Assembly (NCBI GenBank): GCA_003116995.1 | Contig: BDSL01000092.1 | Coordinates: 310,001-374,000 of the forward strand | From: Yamagishiella unicocca | Lineage: Eukaryota; Chlorophyta; Chlorophyceae; Chlamydomonadales; Volvocaceae | DNA: 64,000 bases | Direction: 5' to 3' | Part shown: positions 10,999 to 25,300 of the stretch, in pieces | Layout of the letters: every line of letters starts with the position of its first letter | Position numbering within the stretch: the first letter of the stretch is position 1 | The notes under the pieces: generated by a model | What the model was told of the DNA's origin: nothing | The model's database searches: none | What the model saw: only the letters and a program-made list of their open reading frames with translations | Position numbers and translations under genes: made by a program

Positions 10999-12907
10999 AT
11001 GTCGACGGACGGACACCACGCATCCCACTTGATCGCAAACGATGGTGCGGCCTGCGGGGTCTGTGGGGGCCGTACCAAACAGGTGGCCCGAATACAACCA
11101 GTATTTAACCGACGTTTTGGCTTTCTGCCGTCGTCTATTTTCTCGTTTTGTATCTCGCGGTTTGTCTCTCGGCAATGTTTAACCTAAGAAGGGATTCAAC
11201 TCCAAACTATGAGCTGCAATCCCAACATTCCGACTCGTGGAAAGCGCCTCATGAGAGGACTAAGCAGAGGGACAAGCATCCGCAGTGGCCACAGCTGGAG
11301 CGGATGGTTTCGGAGCTGCTCGTGCAGGTCCATCAGCCCTGCGCTAAAGGCACGGAGGCAGTTGGCGGGGGTAAAACGAGGAGTTGCGTGCAGCTGATTT
11401 GGAGGGCATGACGCAATGATGTGCGGGCCGCTGACGGATAGGCGTTGGGCGGGACGCGGATGGTGAGGGTATAAGTTAAGGTTGGTTAAGGTTTTGTGCA
11501 TCTGACATTTTGAAAGTGGCGCTGTTGGCAAGGTGGTCGATCGATGTACGGCTTCAGAAAGGCTATAGACCGAACCAGTCGAAAACGATGGACCGGTACC
11601 TTTGCACGGGCCGTGACTATTTCTGTGGCGTAAGATGAAACCGGGTGCGTAGGCACTGCCCTAAACACGAACAACACACAGGTGCAACAGGTGTCATGGC
11701 CGCAACGCTGCACAGCTTGGTATGGCTTGGTAGGTAGAGATTGCCTTGACCGCAAATGTTCCGACACGGGTTGTGGCCTTCTGCGTCAGGCTCAGTAACG
11801 TCGTGTCGTGACGATGACAACTTGCGGAGTCCAGAGTGTCTGTGGCCCCGTAGATGGAACCTAGTAGGTGGACAAGTCCTAATGTGTGTGCGCCGACGCA
11901 AGAGAGCTACGGTGCTCGACCAGATGTCTACTTGCAAAACTCACGGATGTTCGGTCGCTCTCAGATAGCCAGCCCTCATCAGGCCTCGTCCAGCCCTATG
12001 TATTTTCATCTACAGGCACCCGTTATTGCTTTGTGTGGGCGGGACGTTTACAACTCCGTATCACTTACGTCAGGATGGATTGTAATTGGATTCAGGGCTG
12101 TCTGTATGGGCTCAATTGGCGAGCCTCCCAACGAATTTTCAGGGGTCCCGCTTAACGTTGGAACGCAATTCCGGGTTTGGCACGACACTCTTCTGGCACC
12201 AAGCAGTGAAATTTCCACACCATTACTCTGTGTGCAAGGTACGCTTGGATGTACAGCCTCCAAACAGAGATGGATTCCTCTTCGGTCGCGAGTCGACCGC
12301 ACAACATTCCGCGCTTCTTATAAATTCGTACGACTTTGGCGTTATGTCGACTTCATAGCGTTGTGCAGTAGTAGGGCGAGTTTGACAGCCGCTGACTCGC
12401 GCCATGCTGCTGCAACGCAGCCATTCAAGCACCCTGCCAATGCCTCTGTACCGCTATAGCAGAATGCGAGCGAAAATGACAGAAAAAGCGTGTACAGTTC
12501 GGGGCCATACCCAACGGCCGAGGTTCATGTCGTTCAAAGTCGGGGTCTCGAGGGCACGACCCCACGACGGGTCTCGACCATCGTACTAGCAAACCTTCCG
12601 TGACACCCCTATGTGCTGGGAATCCTCTCTGGAGTCATAACCGGTCACAGTAAGAAAAAACGCGGATACTATGCTCCACCGCTAGACGTCACGTCTAGGT
12701 AAAGCTGTTGTAGGCTACATCTAAACGTGTGGTCGCGAACCATAAACCTATGCGGCTTGTTGTTGGCCTATCGCCTTTATCACCTCTCCGTTGTTGATAT
12801 ATCGCCTCTAACGCCTCTATGCGATTCTCCGTAGAGAATAATACACCCATTAGAGATCGCAGCGCGGCAATTGCAGCGCTAATGAACGTAGACGGTGAAT
12901 GGCTTGG
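10999..12907. other. 1.9-kb segment present only in duplication copy 1
   Basis: Duplication copy 2 jumps from ctaggtgg to cgcatgggaacc (37300/37301). Copy 1 has 1,909 bp between them, with tgg at both ends (10996-10998 and 12905-12907). The ends are not inverted repeats, so microhomology-mediated deletion from copy 2 is the simpler reading. Base composition is visibly less GC-rich than the flanks. Open frames (for example 11854-12459) show no family features or repeats, and I support no gene here. Confidence 0.85.
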
Positions 12908-13310
12908 CGCATGGGAACCTTTACTGCACTTGGGAATGACTCGCCTTAATAGCTGCTCCACTCAATGGCTCTCGCAATGAATTTTGGTGAAGATGGAGGT
13001 ATGCGCGATAGGGTACGTAGCGCTAAGCTCAACGGCCAGGCTGCAACGGCATAGGCGCCGCGTTAACTACGAGGTACACAGTAAGCATATAAGTCCTTTC
13101 TAAAGCACAGCTTCGTGCATGATTGCGGACATGATTTTGTTACTGTGACCGTTTGTGACTCCAGGGGAGGGTTCCCAGCACATTGGGGCTTGAGGCGGTG
13201 TCACGGCGGTCGTGCTTCGTACTACGCTATTGATGCGCGCATTATTGCAAGAATGTCATGAGCTATGTAATTCATCGTAGCTGATTGTTCACACGGCTGC
13301 ATCTACTTGA

Positions 13311-13322
13311 CCAATAAATATA
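13311..13322 (+). promoter_or_regulatory. Possible CCAAT/TATA-like element
   Basis: CCAATAAATATA lies about 75 bp before the proposed start codon at 13395. The same sequence is at 37711-37722 before copy 2. It is a plausible core-promoter element only if the 5' UTR is very short. Confidence 0.25.
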
Positions 13323-13394
13323 CCATACTGCGAACATCAGTAATTTTCAGCGTGCGTACAAACTGTAGGAAGTAATTCATATGTAAGAAAGGGC

Positions 13395-16300
13395 ATGACG
13401 CCAGAAGACGACGCCGACGAGCGTCGGTGGCAAACAGGTAGGATGTCTTTGGGTCCCGCGGCGCACACCTGGGTGGGGCTCAGTTACCGAGCATGCTCAG
13501 TACATAAACGTATCCATTACAATGTAGAGCAATATCCTCCGCGGCAAGGAACGTCAGCAACTGGGCGGTTCGCCACTCGTTACTCATCGCGCGCGCAAAG
13601 TATGAAGTCGTCATCTTGCCGCTATTGTATGCCTCATTATGTAGGTGGGAGAAATCCTGGCGTCAGGTCGTCTGCCATCCTACTCGAGCCACCGCCAGCG
13701 GCGGATGGCGGAGCAGGACTCGCCGCGAGCCTGCCGCCGGCAAACCGTCCACCCAGGCCAGCAGCATTAGCAATTCAGCTTGGTAACGTCAGTAATGATA
13801 CAACAAGTATCCTGGCATCACGAAACATGCAGCCATGTAATTCAAGGAGCAGCAGCAGCAACCCCTATGCCGAGGGCAACAAGGGAAACACTTGCACAGC
13901 CGCCATCACCACGCTCCGCACGTCCGGGGATGATGAGTCAGCACCTGCTGTTGCCCTGCTGTGCGACTCCAGTCGCGACAACTTATCTCCCAGATTGAGG
14001 GCAGCACGAGCAGCAGGCTGCTTCAAGGCTACTGCAGCAGCACTTCAAGGCTGCTGTTTGGGTAAAACCCAGCACGAGCCCGACACATGGGACATTAAGC
14101 GACATGGTGCCCGCGCAAAGGCGCTGGCGGTTGCACTACCCTGGCGAAAGAAAGCTTGGGCCTGGCTTGAAAGGGCCTGGAAGACAGCCCTGGTGCAGCG
14201 TATGGTGCGCATAGCAGGCTCGGCACTGTTCGTGTATGACGTGGTGATGGATGCGCTGGTAGCCAAGGTGCGTGTTGGTGCCCAACTAAGCTGCCAAGAA
14301 TGTCTGTCGCTGCTGGTGGTTGGTAGCACCTACCTTACTTTCCTGTGTATCTATCTCGCCCAAGCTACCATTGCAAAATAAACGGCTTTCTTACTCGCGA
14401 GGCCTGCTGGACCTGACACCTATCTCCTGCGTGCTTGCTTGTGTTTTTGCTTGCAGAACATGTTCAGCACCGATGGTTACAGAACCTTCGGCATACTGGT
14501 GGTGGTGTTCATGTTGGTGCATTACCCCTTCACCTACGTGATGCTTCTCTACGCTGCAAACAAGGCTTTTTTTGCCCAGCAAGCCATGCTGCCAATAGCT
14601 GCTGTGGCCAGCATCAAGTCTACTACTGCCACCACATTAGATGGCCAGCCACCCAGCAGCAGCAGTGGTGGTGCTTCAGCCGCACTTGCCACACCTCTTG
14701 TGGTGGTGCTGACGTCCATCCTCAAGTCCCTTCACATGTTCTTCTATGTGCTGCTGATTGTGTTTGGGATTCCACTGATCCCGGTCATGGATGTGTACAT
14801 GGTTCTGGCATCCCTGATGTGGCTGCCTGGCAAAAGCCCTGAGGAGGGTTACATGATGCGCATCGCTGGAGATGTGTGCCGCCATTACGAACGCATCCGG
14901 TTGCCGCTGGAGTGCTTTCTAGAAAGCCTGCCGCAGTTGATTATACAGGTTGGTGGTTACTCGCGAACACCAACTACCAGGTCTCGGGGTCTGCACATGT
15001 GTATCCTACCTAGCTGGTTCATGTACGTCTTATAGTCATATTTATCTATCTGGGGCCGGTTCTAGGGCCCTTCCCCAGTAAGAACCTTTACTTGCTGTGC
15101 GAATTGCTTGCACTTACAAAAAGAGGGTTTGAAGGTCATCAGCAGCTGCTATCACCATACTGAGGCGAACCAGCAAGTTATTCCCAACTTACAGGCTACC
15201 CCATAATATTGCGTCCCATTCTGGTGCTAGCTTGCACACTTCCTGTTGCCGACACTACTCGCTGGCACTCGCTGCCAGGCCCGCATCCCCTACTCACCAC
15301 CCCCCATTACCCCTTTTGATGAAACAACGCAGTCCATAGTGTATTCCCAGAACTTCTCGGACAATGTGCCACCAAAGAGTGTGCGTGTGACAAAGACGTT
15401 CCTGCTTATGTCTATCACCAGCAGTACGGCCCAGCTGGCCATGGTGATGGTCACCCTCATCCTGGCAAAGAGGGCCAGTGGAGGCACTTTCCTGCAGTAC
15501 CTCTGGGCGCTTTGGGGGCTGCAGGTGCGTGGGCGGGGGGGGGATACAGAAAATAACCGGTTACCCGACATGGGAAGTGCAGCTGGTGCATAGCGTGTTT
15601 GGGGAGGGGGCTGAGGAAAGCCTATGAACTAATGAGCCGAGCGAGTAGGAAACAATTTGGTACATGCACACGGGCGGGGGATATGAGAGGAAACTCATGA
15701 GTCTGTGATGGAAACCGATTGCACAAGGGGGGGGGCAATCCAAGCAAAAGGTGTTATGTCAGGGAAGAGCAACTCCATATAGGTACCAGCTCTTTCAGAT
15801 GTAAGCATCGGCACAAACCTGTGAAGAAATCACTTACCTCGTTGCATCAGCCCCACCCATCTACCCACCTGTTCACCCACCACCCAGGGGTTCCATGATG
15901 TGCCCCCCGAGGTCATGTCGATGGCTTCACGCAGGCTGGAGGAGCACCTGGGCAATGGCAGTGGCGACAACGGGCCGGTTGAGCAGCTGGCTGAAGGGGC
16001 CGACCCCACGGCGCAATTGGCCAGAACCCAGTTCACCCTCAGTGGCCCCAACAGCACTGTCAGCCAGCCACTTGTGGCCCTGCCCGACAGCAGCACAGGC
16101 ATGCTGTGGTCGGGTGGTGCTGGCCCGAGAGCATCCACAGCACGTACTAGGACCGGTAACACATCGCCCACCGACAGGTTGTATGGCAGATCCTCCCAGA
16201 TGTACCACAGTGGCAGCAGCCTTACATGGGCCCAGCGGCATTCTGTGTTCCAGCTGGGTGGCCCTGAGGACGCCGCCTACCAGGCGCTGTCCACCATTCA

Positions 16301-19300
16301 GCGTGGCGTGCTGGTCGACGGGCTGTTTGCCAGGGCAGATTTGCATCGGCTGGGTGCCCTCCATCTGCAGCAGCTGGAGCCGGAAGTGGTGTCACGTCTG
16401 TTCCGGAATCCACGCATTGCAACACTGCCGGCATACCTGAAGCTGGAGGACAGCTGGCGGCCAAAGCAGGGCCACCATGGGAGGAGTAGCAGCAGCAGGT
16501 TGCACCTGTCTGCAAGCCACAGCTCCAAGGGAGGGGTGCCAGCATACTTGGACGTGGTGACCAAGTGGCTGCCGGAGGTGGCCCTGGTAGCAGACCCCAG
16601 GTGGAAGCTCAGAGACCTGCACCTGGCACACCTGGAGCTGTGCAGCTGCTCCTCCACTGCAGGCGGTGGAGGCACAGCTGCAAGCAGGGAGGCGGTTCTG
16701 CGGCACTCAGCCACTGTGGGTGTCGCTCTGGCGCAGGTCCTGAGTGTGCAGCACCAGCTGACTTGGCTGCTGGTCGACAGGTGCGACGTGCATGTCCCAG
16801 CCATGTTGGAGGCCCTTGATGAGTGGCTTCTGGTGCAGCCAGTGGTGCTGGGGGCTGGTGATGACAATGAGGGGCTGGAGAGCAGGGTATTCATGAGCGG
16901 TGGCCAACGGCGACAGCAGCAGCAGTGCACACTGGTGGTGGTGCACTCCCAGCAGCAGCAAGACAGAGGTGAGGAGCTGGAGCAGTGGCTCATGGCCCGC
17001 GTGGGGCTGCCAGCAGCAGCAGTGGCAACCCCTGACATCACTGCCAGTCCCACCACATCCCGGAGGCAGCAGGGCCCTGGAGGCACCGCTACCAGCAGGG
17101 CCCTCCCCAGGGTGTGGCTCCGGGAGCTGCACATCATCCAAGACTCCGTCCCCAGCCTGGGACTGGCGGCTGAAGCACAGGTGTGTGTGAGGGGTGTGTG
17201 TGTGTGGAGGGGTAGCATGAAGACCCGGTTACCATACCCTCAGGGTATCATCATGCACACCAGTATATAAAAAAATTAATATCTTGCAAAATTGTGCAGA
17301 AACAAATATTGTTGTCTGGGTGTGCGCGACTTACAAAAATTAATTATCAGGCAGCCTGCACGACTTTGTAAAAACTGTGAGACGCCCCCATACTGTGCCA
17401 GAGTCAGTAGCAACACAAGGGGGGGGGGCCGGTAGCGGTCGACAGTAGTGAAGACGAGGGGCAGCAAGATCGTCAGCGGTGGGGAGGGGGCAGTGGAGGG
17501 GAGATGGTGACTGCTGGGGTAGTGAGGGGGAAGGGGGCAGTAGCCGCATACTTATTATACCGTTCTTCTCCAGACCTCTGTGGACTCTCCTATACTCCAG
17601 GCCTTAACAGGAATTGCTATTCTGATGACTTACTGACTCAGCGCGTCTTGTCACAATAGTAGCCGCGCGACTTTGAAATTAAATCTTGTCAGGGTTGCAC
17701 GACTCCAAAAACAGTCCCTTCCAGGGGTACACGATCTGGAAAATGGTTACGAAATTTAGGAGTGTGTGACGATCACTCGTAGATACTGTACACGATGATA
17801 TAGGAAACGGAGGACAGAAATTAACGGGGGGCTGGAGATAGAGGGGCCCAGCATGCAGGTCTGATGTGTTTTTGTGGTTGGACAGCCCACCACAGCCCCT
17901 TGTATGTGTCAGCCAAATCGTTGCCTGGACAATGGAAAAGCAAGATGATTGGTGTCAGGCCCTGTGGTAGACATGTCCACAATGCCATGGCCCTGTGTGG
18001 TCTTATGTATCACAGCGACTTCTAATGCAACCCCAGCCACATGTAGTACACAGCAGCACCCATCCGTTTCCTATGTCTCCACCCACGCATCCACCTACCT
18101 GCCCAACCTCCTACCTGCCCCATACATACAGGTGCTGGTGGTGCCACACCCGCGTGTCCCTGGTCTGCTAGATGCCCTGCTGCCGCTGCTGAGTGCAGTC
18201 TTGGCTCCAGCTGTACTGGATCTCAACAGTGCCGCCTTTAGCGAGCTGGGCCTGGATGAGGCCGCCCTCATTGGCGCCTGCCTGGTCGTCAACTCCTCAC
18301 TGGAGACCCTCAAGCTGCGAGCCATTGGTCTGCAGCCAGACAGCTTGCCACTTGTGCTGCGGGGGATGGTGACGCACAGCTGCCTGCGGTCCGTCGACCT
18401 GAGCTTCAACAACATTGGTGACAATGGGGTGAAGCTGCTCGCTGACACCATACCACACCTGCCAAACCTGAATGCGATCTTGCTGGTGCGCTACACTATG
18501 TTTGTTTGCGGGCGCGCACAAAAATATGGCCTCACCCGCCTCAGAGATGTGACATCGTATCATAGATGCCATTTGTTTGACACTGCTGGTAGCATTGCAC
18601 TCAGCAATCGAGGCCTTCCTGAGCAGGAATTTAGAAGTAAACGTTCAGTGCACTGGTTATTAGGCTAATCGATTCACTCGTCCATGGATGTGCTGCTGGC
18701 TCTCTGTTCTGTTTTGCAGGCTGGTTGTGGGATGGGTGCAACTGGTGCCAATGCTCTGGCCGGCCAGCTGCTATCCATTGGGGCGCACTCCCAGCTCGTG
18801 GAATTTTCGGTGCATGACAACAAGCTGGAATGCGCCACACCAGCCCTGGAGTGGGTGTGCTTCCTATTCAAGCAACGGACGGAGAAGTCGGCCAAATTGA
18901 CTCCGTCCCCATGCCTCGATGTAAGCAGAGTGGTGTGGCAGCATCTCGTTATGGCATTACTTGCTGGATTTACTACCCTGATTATTGGCCAGAGCCCGAG
19001 GATAGCCGTGGTGCATGCATGGAAATGTGGGAAGGCGGTTGTCATCTGAGCATTATTATCATCAGTCATTTCAGGAAACAGTGCTGGAGGATTTACTGAG
19101 CAACAAAGGTTTTTGGGCATTTGGGCGTAACTGGAATATGTCACATTAATTGATCGCCGATTGGGGCAGGATCCAGTTGAGCTGCTATGCATGATTCTCT
19201 CTTAGCTTGTATCATTGCTCTGTTGAGTTCTGCAATTTGTCTGCGAATTCTCTCATGGTCTGCATGCGCCTGCAGGGATTCCCAGACATCCCGACCTTTG

Positions 19301-22300
19301 GCCTAGATGCAGCGGCGCAGCAGGCCTGCTTCCAAGCTGTGCGCAGCAAGTCCCTATCAGTCTCTGGTGCGGGCTCAGTTGTGGTGGCTGGTCTGCAACC
19401 AGAGACACCTGCTGCTGGGAAAGGCCATAGCAACCAGCAGCTGGTGATGGGGTCTGGTGGCAAGTGGTACAATCAGGCTGCTAACAGGAAAGCACTGTTG
19501 TGCCTGCCTCCCAGGGCCGCCTTTGACCTTCGCCACCTGGTCATGGTGGCCGCTACAGCTGCTGTGGCACCCTCCCCAGTGGCGCTCGATGTCTCATCCT
19601 GGCTCGCCAGCAGTGGTGGCATGGGGGATGATGAAGGCCCCCCTCTGCTGAGTGAGCAGCAGCTCCTCCCTGGCTTCCAAACCCCGGGGGGTGCAGCAAC
19701 ACTGCTGGTGGCTGTAGCAGGTAGCTTGCTACATGCCGCTACTGTGCACCAGAGCACCACCCACCTTCACCTGCTGGATCTGTCTTTTGTGGATTTCTCA
19801 ACGCCCAAGGTCCGTTTGGACAGCCAACCCAGGGCTACTGGTCAGAGTATCATGCTGACAGGAGCCACTGCCACCATCACCAGTGGCCACAGCAGCAGTG
19901 CACCATACCTGCTCTCCACGCTGGAGCACCTGTGCCGGGGCCTGGCCAACAACAGGACACTGCAAGTGCTGCGGCTGGTGGGCTGTCAGCTCAGCAGCGA
20001 GGCTGCTGTGGTGTTGTGCAGTGAGCTGAGGAATGGCAGCTGCCCAGGCCTGCAGCACCTGGAGCTGCATCGGAACCCCAAGCTAGGCCACTGGGGTATG
20101 CAGAAGGGTGTGGTACCTCTCCTGGCAGCAGCTGCAGCAGGCCGCCATTTGTTGCGGCATGTCACCATCACACAAGGAGGTGAATCTGAGTGCAAGTATG
20201 GTGGGGAGCCACTGACAATCACCGCTGATGCAGATGTCTGGCAGTCAAACCCCAGCACCATACCAATGCTGCTGCACTCTGCTGCAGCGGGTTGGGCTGA
20301 TGATGGTGGCCACCACAGCAACAATCAGCAGGGCAGTCACAGGTTCACCAGCAGTGGCTTGCCTGCAGTAGCTGCTGCAGCTCCAGGGGGGTCACATGCC
20401 GGTTCTGGCAGCCATTCAGCTGCTGCTGGCCACAGAGCTGTCACACTGCTGGCACACTTGCAGCTGATCACTGGTGATGCTGTGGTGGACACACTAGTGC
20501 GATCCATGTGGCAGTGCAGCATGGCTGCCCCAGCTGATGTAATAGATGATGAAGCACCCTCCATCCCAGGGGTCGCAGCTGATGAAATACCCTCAGTTAC
20601 CCTGTTGGACACTCCAGCAGCAGCAGCAGTGGACTGTGCACGGGGTGTTGTGGCAGCCATCAAGATGGGCTCCTGCCCAGCTGGTGGCTCCAGCAACATG
20701 TTACCATCATCGGCTTTTACACCTGACACCTGCTGCACTGATGCCGGTGCTTCTGGTGATGGTACTGCCACCGGATCCCTGAACAGCATCTCGCTCCAGG
20801 TCTCCCGGGACAGCCAGATTGCAGCTGTGGCCCTCTCACTGGCCCAGACAGCCCCCCATGGCCTGGCAGCAAAGGTAAAAACACAATGCAAAGGCAGCCC
20901 TTTTGTGCCAGCCATGTCGTAGATGTAATAAGAGAAGAAAAATGTTTGTGTTAAGGATGCACACATGAAAAATGAATTTTGGATTACGTATGTACATATC
21001 TTGCATCATGCATCATTTTGCAATGATTTATATGTGCCTTGTCCATCCAATGGCAGTGCCACAACCACAAGTGTGTCACGTGTACATTGACACTCCATTG
21101 TAGTGCAAAGCAAGCAGCACCACCATTCGACAGCAGCCGCAGGTTCAAGCTGCCACACCTACCAACCAACCCATGATGTTCAACTCCATTCATTGTTCAA
21201 CTTAACCTCATTTGATGTTTGACTCTTTTGAATTCCTTTATCACTGTCACCTACCCACACACCAGGAAATCAATGTACGATGCCATGATGGGCATGTGCT
21301 CTCAAGCACCGCTGCAGAGTGGTTGGTTCAGGCACTTGGCAGCTGCACCTCAGTGGTGGGGGCATGCCGCCATGTCACCAATGGCACCACTGTTCCAGTA
21401 GGAGAAAGCCACCGCCATGTCCTATGTCTAGGCCCCGTGCAGCCCTCCGCCTCACTGGTGCGGTCCTTGGCAAGGCTAAGTGGGCTGCAGTCATGGGCAG
21501 GTGATGATGATGGTGATGCCCAGCAGCAGCAGGTGGGTGTGCAGAGTGTACAGACACCGGGCAGCACTGGTGCTGGCAGGCCATTGGTGAAGTGAGCAAC
21601 ACACTGATTAGCAGGTGGCGCTTCTGTGTTGCTGTGTTGCTGTTTTTGTTGGTTGTATGTATGGAAGTGTTGTGCAAACAATTTATCCATGGAGCTTACA
21701 TACATCAGATGTGTCATTCATCATAAGGTTCTGCCTATATGCACCCTCTAAGGGGCATATATCTGTGCACTATGTACAGGATTCATGTCAGCTAGCTGCC
21801 CCAAATATGCCGATAGTTGAGGTTGTCTAATCAACTTTTGTGAGTCACCCTGTGTGTGTACCAGCCATACATACATGCGGGTGGCCACAGTGGTGTCCTA
21901 CCTACCTAAGCTACCCCTATGTACCTAGGTAGTATCCTCATGTCTGCTGCCACCACTGCTATAACCTCTACAGGGTGCAATCACATTTGGCACCCCTGCT
22001 GCTGGGAGATCTGGAAAGGGTGGTGGCAGCAGCTGCTGTGCTTGGAGCATCCAGCTCTACTCGGGCAGCACTGAGGTGGATGCCTGCTGCAACGCCTTCC
22101 TGAACTATTGTCAGAAGCAGCAGAAACAGCAACAGGGTCATGATGCTGGAGATAATGGTGCCCCAGTTCACTCCCCAGCTGCAGGGGGGTCGCCCAACAA
22201 TATTGATAATTTCGTTAAACTGGAGCCTGCTGCAGTGCATCACCCGACCCTGCCAGTGAGCCCGGGTGTGATGCCCATGTCCATGAGGCCAGAGAGCACC

Positions 22301-25300
22301 ATGGCCCTGACCTGGGCCATCTGCCGCCAGCAGCAGCGACAGCAACAACATGTAAGGCAACAACAGATTGCATGTGGTGCTGCCTCTTCCAAGGGCAGCC
22401 TCTCTGGACCACAGGCCCATCAGCATCAGCAACAGCCCATGGAGCTGCAGGCTTGCCTTCCTGTGACGGCCCTGCTGATCCCGGTGCCAGCAGGACCCCA
22501 GGAGGAGGAGGTGAAGGTGCACGGGGGCTGTGAGAAGGTGGGAGGCAATGCTGCCATCAGCAATACGGCAGCCGCCCTGCTGGAGGCCTGCAAGGTCTGC
22601 AACCAGATGCAGCAGCAGCAGCTCCCAATGGTGGCCATTGGTGGTGGTGGTGCTCTAGCCGGTGCTCAGGTAGTGGTGCAGGGTGCACATCGGCTGACAG
22701 ATAATGATGCTGCAGTGCTGGCTGTGGCGCTGCTGCCCGGTGACATGGGGTGTGTGCATCAGCTGGTGTTCAGGAATGTGGAGCTCTCACCCACAGGCAA
22801 GAGAGAGAAGTGGGGTACATGCATGGTAGTGGTGGGGAGGTGCATGCGGCGGGCATACTTGGGCCTCCCCCAGGATGTCATCCGGATTAAGGGAATCCTC
22901 ACCATAAACCCGTACAATGAATGCGTCTGTCACGGTTTATGTCATCGCCTGGCAATTTAGTTGGCTGCAAACTGTAAAGCTGATTGGTTGTTATTGAGTA
23001 TGTGGGCACCTGGCAACAGGTAGGGCACCTGGCAACAGGTAAGGCGCTTGGTCTGATGACATTCCACCTATTATGATTGTTGGTAGCTAGTTTATACTAC
23101 CACTATTGTGACCATTATTGGTAGTTTGTACCACCACTACTGTGACATGGGTCAGACATAGTACACCACAACACATGCACCATCTCTCACCCTGCCCCAC
23201 CCCACTGTCCCCCCACAGGGTCATCCACACTGCTGCAGCTGCTGCCACTGCACGGCCGCACGCTGCACCACTTGGACGTGTCGGGCTGCAGGCTGGTTCC
23301 AGAGCTGCTGGCAGCTGCCCTGCTGCCCTGCAGCAGCCTGGAGCAGCTGCTGGTGGGTGGCTGGCAAGAGGCGCTGGCCCTTAAGGGCACGGGGCTGCTG
23401 CCAGAGAGCGCCACCAGCTGCCTACAGTTCAGGTACTTCCGAGAAGACTTCTCAGTGCGAGATGCGAAGACAGAGGATGAGGTGGGTGCAGACTGGGACG
23501 GGCGATGGATGGAGTAGGTGATACACATCATCAGCTGCTGCTAATTCTAGCACACACTCAGTGAAGATAAGCTCGGACCTCATAATGTATGCATGTCTGG
23601 TGGCAGGCGCTCCAAATGGCATTCTGAAGCTGCTGCCGACCATCTGATCCTTGTTGACTGCTCCTCTATCTCCCTGTTATACCATTTTGCCTTCAACACA
23701 CCCATCCTACCTTGCAGACGGCTCTGCTTTTGGCCAGCCACAGCGGCGACCTGGTGGCTGTGATGCGGCTGCTCAAGGCCAATGGAGTCAACCCTAACAT
23801 CATGGCCACGGTTAGCACCTGGCTGGTGGTGGTGGTGGTGATGGTGGTGGTGATGGGGGCTGACCAGGGGTGCAGCCAGCTTATACATCTTGGCCGTTGT
23901 GATTGATGCTAAGTAGGAAGGCGGCTTTCGTACACAAGAAAAGCAGTCTTCTGTACCCGCCTGCACCTCTTTCTGTCACTAACAATTGGCCCCCCAAGTC
24001 CTATCCTCCCATACTTATCGCGCCCACTGCTTCACTTCCCCCATCGCACGGTCTTGTGTGTAGCCACGGTGTGGGGTGCAGGCGACGTACACAGCCCTGC
24101 ACTGCGCCGTCAATGCGGGCCACAAGGGGGTGGCAGAGGCACTACTGTGGGCGGGGGCAGAGGCAGCTGTGAAGGATGACACCAAGGTGCGCTTGTCGAG
24201 TGTGTGCATGGGTGTGGTGGGTCTCATCACTTACTCATCAGCGGTTAGCCTCCACCATAGCTAGTGGCGGTGTTCCACCACTACACACTGCATGAGGCTG
24301 CCATCATGGTCTACTAGCTGCTGGTAGACGAGGGCATGGCGCTATCGATCTGTCTGTGTGCCTTGGCACTACATACGTACCCTCCTCCCTTCACACCCCC
24401 AGTGCTGCACCCCTGGCCTCTCCACAACCCCGGTGCTGTGATGCACCACTTATCACCCGTGAACCTGCATGGAGCGATGTGGTCCGCTGCTGCTGCCACT
24501 GCTGCCAGGTATCCATTCTTGCCCCCCTCATGCATCCCGCCCTCTCTCCCACCTTCCCTATCTCCCTGCCCACCCCAACTGAAGGATGGCAACCTCCCGT
24601 CACATGTAGCCTGCATCAAGGGCCGAATGGATCTCCTGGAAATGCTGCTGAGGTCGGAGGTGGACATTGAAGCCCGAAACACGGTGGGCGTGTGGCAGGC
24701 AGGCACCTGCACGAACAGCGTTATTAGTTGGTGTATGTGGTGAAAATGAGCGCACTGTTGTATGCCTTTATCTGGGCGGCGGGAAGTTTCCAAGTAAACC
24801 AATATGTGTTGGGGCTGCTGCACGGCCCTTGCATGAGTGGCTGCTGCACATATGGCGCCCCATGATCCACTGGTCATCCAACTCCTCACTGCTATCACCT
24901 AAGACGGCACCTGAGAGTCAGGGTGTCTAACCACAGATTGTTTACCAACAATCGCTGGTTCGATTCTGACCTCTAATGGCCTGCTTTTCAGTGAGAACTG
25001 GGGAGGGAGATGGGTCTGCTGGGGGCCCTGGTATGGGTAGAGCAGCATGGATCGCGCGGCTCTTCAGCTGTGTCCATGTCCACTCATACTGGCAGGACTC
25101 AATAGTTAAAATTTTTATATTTAAAAAATTATAAACCCCTAAATGCTCCGCCCGGGAAGTGCGGATCCAAGGCCCTAATAATGAGGTGACCTTGTGATAC
25201 GGGATGGCTGATACCCATCTAAAGGCCAGCGGGTCCAGAGCACATGGCTAGGGGCTGCAGAGGTACGGAGAATGTGTGTAAACAAACAACTGAGTAATCC

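Noticed and set aside
11854..12459. 201-codon plus-strand frame as a gene
   Set aside because: No motif, no splice context, absent from duplication copy 2, and composition-driven open frames are common here.
14268..14381. Extension of exon 1 through 14381 as one coding exon
   Set aside because: The AAG|GTGCGT donor at 14267 gives a phase-0 join to exon 2 and a continuous XKR-like sequence. The copy-2 difference after this point is harmless if it is intronic, but would introduce a stop if coding.
16298..17218. 306-codon minus-strand frame rich in Cys, Ser and Leu
   Set aside because: Antisense of exon 4; CAG repeats read as CTG/TGC give Leu/Cys-rich shadows. Same for 40772-41686.
18674..19192. 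Minus-strand frame opposite exon 6
   Set aside because: It is a shadow of the LRR exon; the plus-strand join restores a canonical repeat.
24930..24990. A functional tRNA gene in intron 13
   Set aside because: Only a B-box-like sequence and one good stem are present; acceptor stem and A box are not convincing.
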